Positions 54,747 to 57,676 of a stretch of 57,676 bases of DNA are shown in pieces. The notes beneath the pieces were generated by a model. That model was not told the DNA's origin. It saw only the letters and a program-made list of their open reading frames with translations, and did not search any database. The stretch's first letter is position 1, and the number at the start of each line of letters is the position of its first letter. This DNA comes from Fimbriimonas sp. (lineage in GTDB: Bacteria; Armatimonadota; Fimbriimonadia; Fimbriimonadales; Fimbriimonadaceae): assembly GCA_031292555.1 (NCBI GenBank), contig JARLGV010000082.1:1-57676 (forward strand), in the 5' to 3' direction. The translations under genes and the position numbers were made by a program.

Positions 54747-55589
54747 TCACCACTGCGTATCCAGCCCAACCCCGGAGAGGGCGAGCAGGTTCCAGACGAC
54801 TTTGTGGGCGTCGATATAGCTGGAGTAGGTCCCTTCGACGGTATAGGCGTCGACGTGAGAGATCGTCACGAGTTTGGCGCACATGTCGGCCATTTCCGAC
54901 CGGTTGAATTCGATCTTCACATGGGTCGGTTCGTCGTAACGCTTCGGCTGAATCGAACCCAGCTTGCGAATACCCTCTTCGGCGGCCCGTTCGATCGCCG
55001 GCCCGGTTTCGCTCGGGTGAATAAGGCGGCCCATGTAGCGGCCGAAACCGTACTTGGTGGTTGCGGTAACGACGCCCGGCACCAACTCGGCAGCCTCTCG
55101 GCATCCCGCATCGTCGGAACTCACCATCACGAGCGGCACGCCGAATCGTCCGGCGACGCCCGCACTGAGGCCCATCTCGCCGGTCAGGACGCCGTTAACC
55201 CACATTCGGTGAACGCCGCCGGAAATCGTATGCTCCATGATTCCCGCGAGGGTGCCCGCCATGCCGTGATAGCCGACGAGAAGGGCGGCATCGAATGAAT
55301 CGTCGATCCCCATCATCATCCCATCGGTTCCGCTGCCATGCCCGCTCACCAGTTCGATGCCGGGTTCGAGATCGTCGATCAACAGGTTCTTACTGTTGCC
55401 GTGCGAGTCCTTTACGACGATCTTGGTGGCCCCTGCCGCGCGGACGCCGCGAATCGCCGCGTTCACGTCGTGGCTCATCATCCGACGTGCAAATGCGAAA
55501 TCAAACGACTTGCCGTCCGGACGGCCGCACTGCGACCAAGAAACGAGACCGGTAATGCCTTCGATGTCTGCCGAGATGTAGACCTTCAC
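54747..55589 (-). CDS. M55-family D-aminopeptidase (DppA-like)
   Basis: A 280-residue zinc aminopeptidase of the DppA type. Predicted ligands match the family: Asp8 and Glu10 in S-A-D-I-E-G, His63 in D-S-H-G, His108 in G-Y-H-G, Glu138 in G-E-M-G, with nucleophile His120 in M-E-H-T. The enzyme forms a self-compartmentalised decamer that cleaves peptides with D-residues such as D-Ala-D-Ala, recycling cell-wall material. No signal peptide, so cytoplasmic. It starts with GTG; a TAACCT box lies seven bases upstream. It converges on the VOC gene, with the 20-mer repeat between them, and sits head-to-tail with serS, whose stop lies 34 bases upstream. Confidence 0.92.
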   Translation of the reverse strand: MKVYISADIEGITGLVSWSQCGRPDGKSFDFAFARRMMSHDVNAAIRGVRAAGATKIVVKDSHGNSKNLLIDDLEPGIELVSGHGSGTDGMMMGIDDSFDAALLVGYHGMAGTLAGIMEHTISGGVHRMWVNGVLTGEMGLSAGVAGRFGVPLVMVSSDDAGCREAAELVPGVVTATTKYGFGRYMGRLIHPSETGPAIERAAEEGIRKLGSIQPKRYDEPTHVKIEFNRSEMADMCAKLVTISHVDAYTVEGTYSSYIDAHKVVWNLLALSGVGLDTQW

Positions 55590-55596
55590 GCGGGAT

Positions 55597-55602
55597 AGGT
55601 TA
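55597..55602 (-). promoter_or_regulatory. -10 box (TAACCT) of the M55 peptidase gene
   Basis: TAACCT on the minus strand, 7 bases before the GTG at 55589. Confidence 0.4.
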
Positions 55603-55622
55603 CCGTCGTTGTCAATCCCCTG

Positions 55623-56897
55623 TTAGGCCGTGATGCGATCAGTACCCACATAGGGTCGAAGCGCTTCCGGCACCACGATCGAACCATCCGGCTGGTAGAA
55701 GGTTTCGAGCACGGCGGAGAAGAGCCTCGGGCAGGCCAAGCCGCTACCATTCAGGATATGAACGAACTCGGGCTTCTCCCCCTGGGCGCGCCGGAATCGA
55801 ATGTTCGCCCTTCGCGATTGATAAGCCTCGAAATTGGAACAACTCGAAATTTCAAGATAGCGTCCGACGCCGGGAGACCAGAGTTCCACGTCGTAGCATT
55901 TGGCGCCCTTCGAACCTAGGTCACCTGTGCAAAGCTCGATAATCCGATAGTGCAGTCCAAGCGTCTTCAAGACGCTTTCCGCATCCTGAACCAACATCTC
56001 CAGTTCAGCGTAGCTCTCCTCCGGCTTGGTGAATTTCACCATCTCGACCTTGTCGAACTGGTGAATTCTCAGCACGCCGCGTGTGTCCTTTCCGGCTGCG
56101 CCGGCCTCCCGCCGGAAACACCCGCTGTATGCCGCAAGTTTGATCGTCAGGTCCTCACCCTTCAGGATTTCGTCTCGATAGATGTTCGTGACTGGCACTT
56201 CAGCGGTCGGAACCAGATACAAATCGTCGTCGACCTTGTACAGGTCTTCTTCGAACTTGGGCAAATTGCCGGTGCCGATCAGGCTGGCCCGGTTCACGAG
56301 GTAAGGCGGATAGATTTCGTAGTAGCCGTTCCGAGTCGTCTGATGATCGATCATGAACGTGAACAGAGCACGTTGGAGTCTGGCGCCCATGCCCGTGTAG
56401 AGCACGAAGCCGCTTCCCGTAATCTTCGCCCCTCGCGGCAAGTCGAGCAACCCCAGTTTATCGGCGATGTCCCAGTGAGCAAGCGGTTCGTGATCGAACT
56501 TCGGCTTTTCGCCCCAAGTTCGCACAAGGACGTTCTCGTCCTCATCCTTCCCATCAGGTACCGATTCATGGGGCAGGTTGGGAAATTGAAGTTCGATCTC
56601 GCGGAGCGCGAAATCGAGTTCTCGCTGCTGAGCCTCACCGGCAGCGATCGCCTCCTTTAGGTCTTTGGTCTGAAGTTTGGCAACTTCCGCCTCGTCCTTT
56701 TTGCCCTGCCCCATGAGCATGCCGATCGACTTGCTGATGCGGTTCATCTCCGCCTGCTTATCTTGCAGTTCGGTCTGGATCTGCCGCCGCTTCAGATCGA
56801 CTTCCAGGAACTCGTCGACCGGCGCAGACAGCCTCTTTCGAGCAATCCCGGCACGGACGACGTCAGGATGATTGCGGATCAGTTCGCGATCTAGCAT
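55623..56897 (-). CDS. serS: Seryl-tRNA synthetase
   Basis: A 424-residue class IIa synthetase of normal length. The N-terminal arm (about 25-100) is a long antiparallel coiled coil ([15 protein letters not shown]) that grips the tRNA-Ser variable arm. Motif 2 is [14 protein letters not shown] and motif 3 [13 protein letters not shown] near 391-403, where Pro replaces the common Gly before Arg, as in many bacterial SerRS. It charges tRNA-Ser with serine. An in-frame ATG at 56954 is rejected because the family begins M-L-D. It is divergent from the SLH gene, and no tRNA gene is seen nearby. Confidence 0.97.
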   Translation of the reverse strand: MLDRELIRNHPDVVRAGIARKRLSAPVDEFLEVDLKRRQIQTELQDKQAEMNRISKSIGMLMGQGKKDEAEVAKLQTKDLKEAIAAGEAQQRELDFALREIELQFPNLPHESVPDGKDEDENVLVRTWGEKPKFDHEPLAHWDIADKLGLLDLPRGAKITGSGFVLYTGMGARLQRALFTFMIDHQTTRNGYYEIYPPYLVNRASLIGTGNLPKFEEDLYKVDDDLYLVPTAEVPVTNIYRDEILKGEDLTIKLAAYSGCFRREAGAAGKDTRGVLRIHQFDKVEMVKFTKPEESYAELEMLVQDAESVLKTLGLHYRIIELCTGDLGSKGAKCYDVELWSPGVGRYLEISSCSNFEAYQSRRANIRFRRAQGEKPEFVHILNGSGLACPRLFSAVLETFYQPDGSIVVPEALRPYVGTDRITA

Positions 56898-56989
56898 GGG
56901 TTCGATGATTAAACCCCAGATACCTGCGTCAAATTGGCGCCCCAATCCGTCCACAAAAGTTTTCCATAGCGCGTTTTTTGCGCAAATGC

Positions 56990-57018
56990 TTGCATGAATC
57001 CCTTATGTCGGTCATAAT
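56990..57018 (+). promoter_or_regulatory. Sigma-70-type promoter of the SLH protein gene
   Basis: TTGCAT (56990-56995), a 17-base spacer and CATAAT (57013-57018). Transcription would start near 57025, giving a leader of about 180 bases before the ATG at 57204. This is the only start in the window with a clear consensus-like -35. Confidence 0.7.
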
Positions 57019-57024
57019 TTAGAT

Positions 57025-57203
57025 TGACGTGAGGTGAACCTCAAGTCGGACCGACGCAGGATGCACGGACCGGGCGAAACTCCGTGAAGGGTTGGACGCT
57101 CATAGGAAACTCAAGGAAAGTTGTGGGTTTCCGCCCAGAAGGAAAGGGCGCAAGGTCAGAGCAACTGTGATCGGATCAAAAACACAAGGAGCACTGACTA
57201 AGC
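57025..57203 (+). promoter_or_regulatory. Long structured 5' leader of the SLH gene, possible RNA regulatory element
   Basis: Five hairpins in a row: TGAGG/CCTCA (57030-57043), GTCG/CGAC (57045-57055), CACGGA/TCCGTG (57064-57086), GGAAAC/GTTTCC (57105-57132) and CGCCC/GGGCG (57132-57150). Unpaired stretches such as GGGCGAAAC and AGAAGGAAA resemble ligand-binding RNA loops, but no known riboswitch class is matched. AAGGAG lies 12-13 bases before the ATG. It may control translation or stability of an abundant surface protein. Confidence 0.4.
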
Positions 57204-57676
57204 ATGAAGCGAACTCTCAAGTACGCTCTATCCGCTGTCCTGACCGCCGCGATCGTTCTCCCGGCAGTCGCTCAGGACAACTTCCCGGACGTTCCGGACA
57301 ATCATTGGGCATTTGAAGCCCTTCAGCGACTGAAGAAGGACGGCCTTCTCGTCGGTTACCCCGACGGCCTCTTCCGAGGCGGTCGCCCCGCATCCCGCTA
57401 CGAGTTGGCGGTTGCGATTCACGCGGTCTATACGAACCTCAAGAGCGTCACCGACGGTCTGGATTCGCAGATCAAGGCCCTCGGCGACAAGCTGAACGGC
57501 GTTGCATCGACGTCCGACGTTCAGAACGTTCGCGACGCCCTGACCGCCCTTCAGAACCAGGTCGACGGCATGAAGAGCTATGGCGAAGACATCGCCAACC
57601 TCAAGAAGCTGGCTGACAAGTTCGAGAAGGAACTCACGGCCCTCGGCGTTGACGTTGAAGCCCTCAAGAAGGACCT
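57204..57676 (+). CDS. SLH-domain envelope protein, N-terminal part (runs off the window)
   Basis: At least 157 residues; the stop is beyond the right edge. The signal peptide M-K-R-T-L-K-Y-A-L-S-A-V-L-T-A-A-I-V-L-P-A-V-A ends before Q-D. Residues 26-72 are one SLH domain (F-P-D-V-P-D-N-H-W-A-F-E-A-L, then G-L-L-V-G-Y-P-D-G-L-F-R, R-Y-E-L-A-V-A-I). From about 80 a long coiled coil with heptads begins (L-D-S-Q-I-K-A-L, D-V-Q-N-V-R-D-A-L). Proteins with this plan link the outer layer to cell-wall polymer or form OmpM-like porins. The strong promoter and long leader suggest very high expression. Confidence 0.88.
   Translation, partial: MKRTLKYALSAVLTAAIVLPAVAQDNFPDVPDNHWAFEALQRLKKDGLLVGYPDGLFRGGRPASRYELAVAIHAVYTNLKSVTDGLDSQIKALGDKLNGVASTSDVQNVRDALTALQNQVDGMKSYGEDIANLKKLADKFEKELTALGVDVEALKKD

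Noticed and set aside
57070-57150. GGGCGAAAC, GGACGC and GGGCGCAAGG in the SLH leader, recalling c-di-GMP-I riboswitches
   Set aside because: Order and spacing do not match the class; only short pieces agree, so no class is assigned.

Overview
The window reads as chromosomal DNA of a free-living, heterotrophic, polysaccharide-degrading bacterium, most likely an Armatimonadota member (Fimbriimonas-like). The clues are a DUF1559-type prepilin protein next to a small lipoprotein, an SLH-plus-coiled-coil envelope protein beside serS, many secreted glycosidases together with Gfo/Idh/MocA and ThuA proteins, a moderately high GC content, and many genes whose start codon sits 5-9 bases after a TANNNT box with no Shine-Dalgarno sequence. 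Planctomycetes share much of the sugar gene content, but the SLH protein argues against them. The taxonomic call is inference.

Layout. 1-13.5 kb holds dispersed carbohydrate genes: a cellobiose-2-epimerase-like protein (open at the left edge), a secreted GH99/WbsX-like hydrolase, a beta-lactamase-fold hydrolase, an ADH-SDR operon, an AbrB/RelE-like toxin-antitoxin pair, two Gfo/Idh/MocA oxidoreductases, a GH31 glucosidase and a ThuA protein. 13.5-14.2 kb is noncoding and structured: a 179-nt RNA candidate with complementary ends and its own terminator (6S-like), then a perfect 20-bp inverted repeat. 14.2-20 kb is nitroreductase, amt-PII, an EamA exporter, a TolB-like propeller protein and the prepilin-lipoprotein operon. 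20.5-22.8 kb is a malic enzyme fused to a phosphotransacetylase-like domain.

23-42 kb carries more secreted or polymer-active proteins (GH5, a 1125-residue putative glycosidase, a gluzincin metallopeptidase, an SGNH esterase, a clan GH-A hydrolase, a sortilin/GH74-like propeller, a DUF4038 apiosidase-like protein, GH16), mixed with a Dph6-like ligase, peptidase E, an NxxGxxxF-repeat propeller and small unknowns. 42-48 kb is a CUT2 sugar ABC transporter divergent from a ThuA-Gfo pair. 48-54 kb encodes a large PQQ-propeller/Ig-repeat surface protein and a subtilisin-like protease. 54-57.7 kb has a VOC protein, an M55 D-aminopeptidase, serS and the start of an SLH surface protein behind a long structured leader.

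How they may work together: exported GH5, GH16, GH31 and GH-A enzymes would cut plant or algal polysaccharides, the CUT2 transporter would import the sugars, and the epimerase, ADH/SDR and ThuA/Gfo pairs would process them through oxidised (keto-) sugars, with malic enzyme and amt-PII linking carbon and nitrogen supply. The most notable unexplained signals are the 6S-like RNA, a TGTCAT-N8-ATGACA palindrome present at two loci, widespread leaderless promoters and the S-layer leader RNA.
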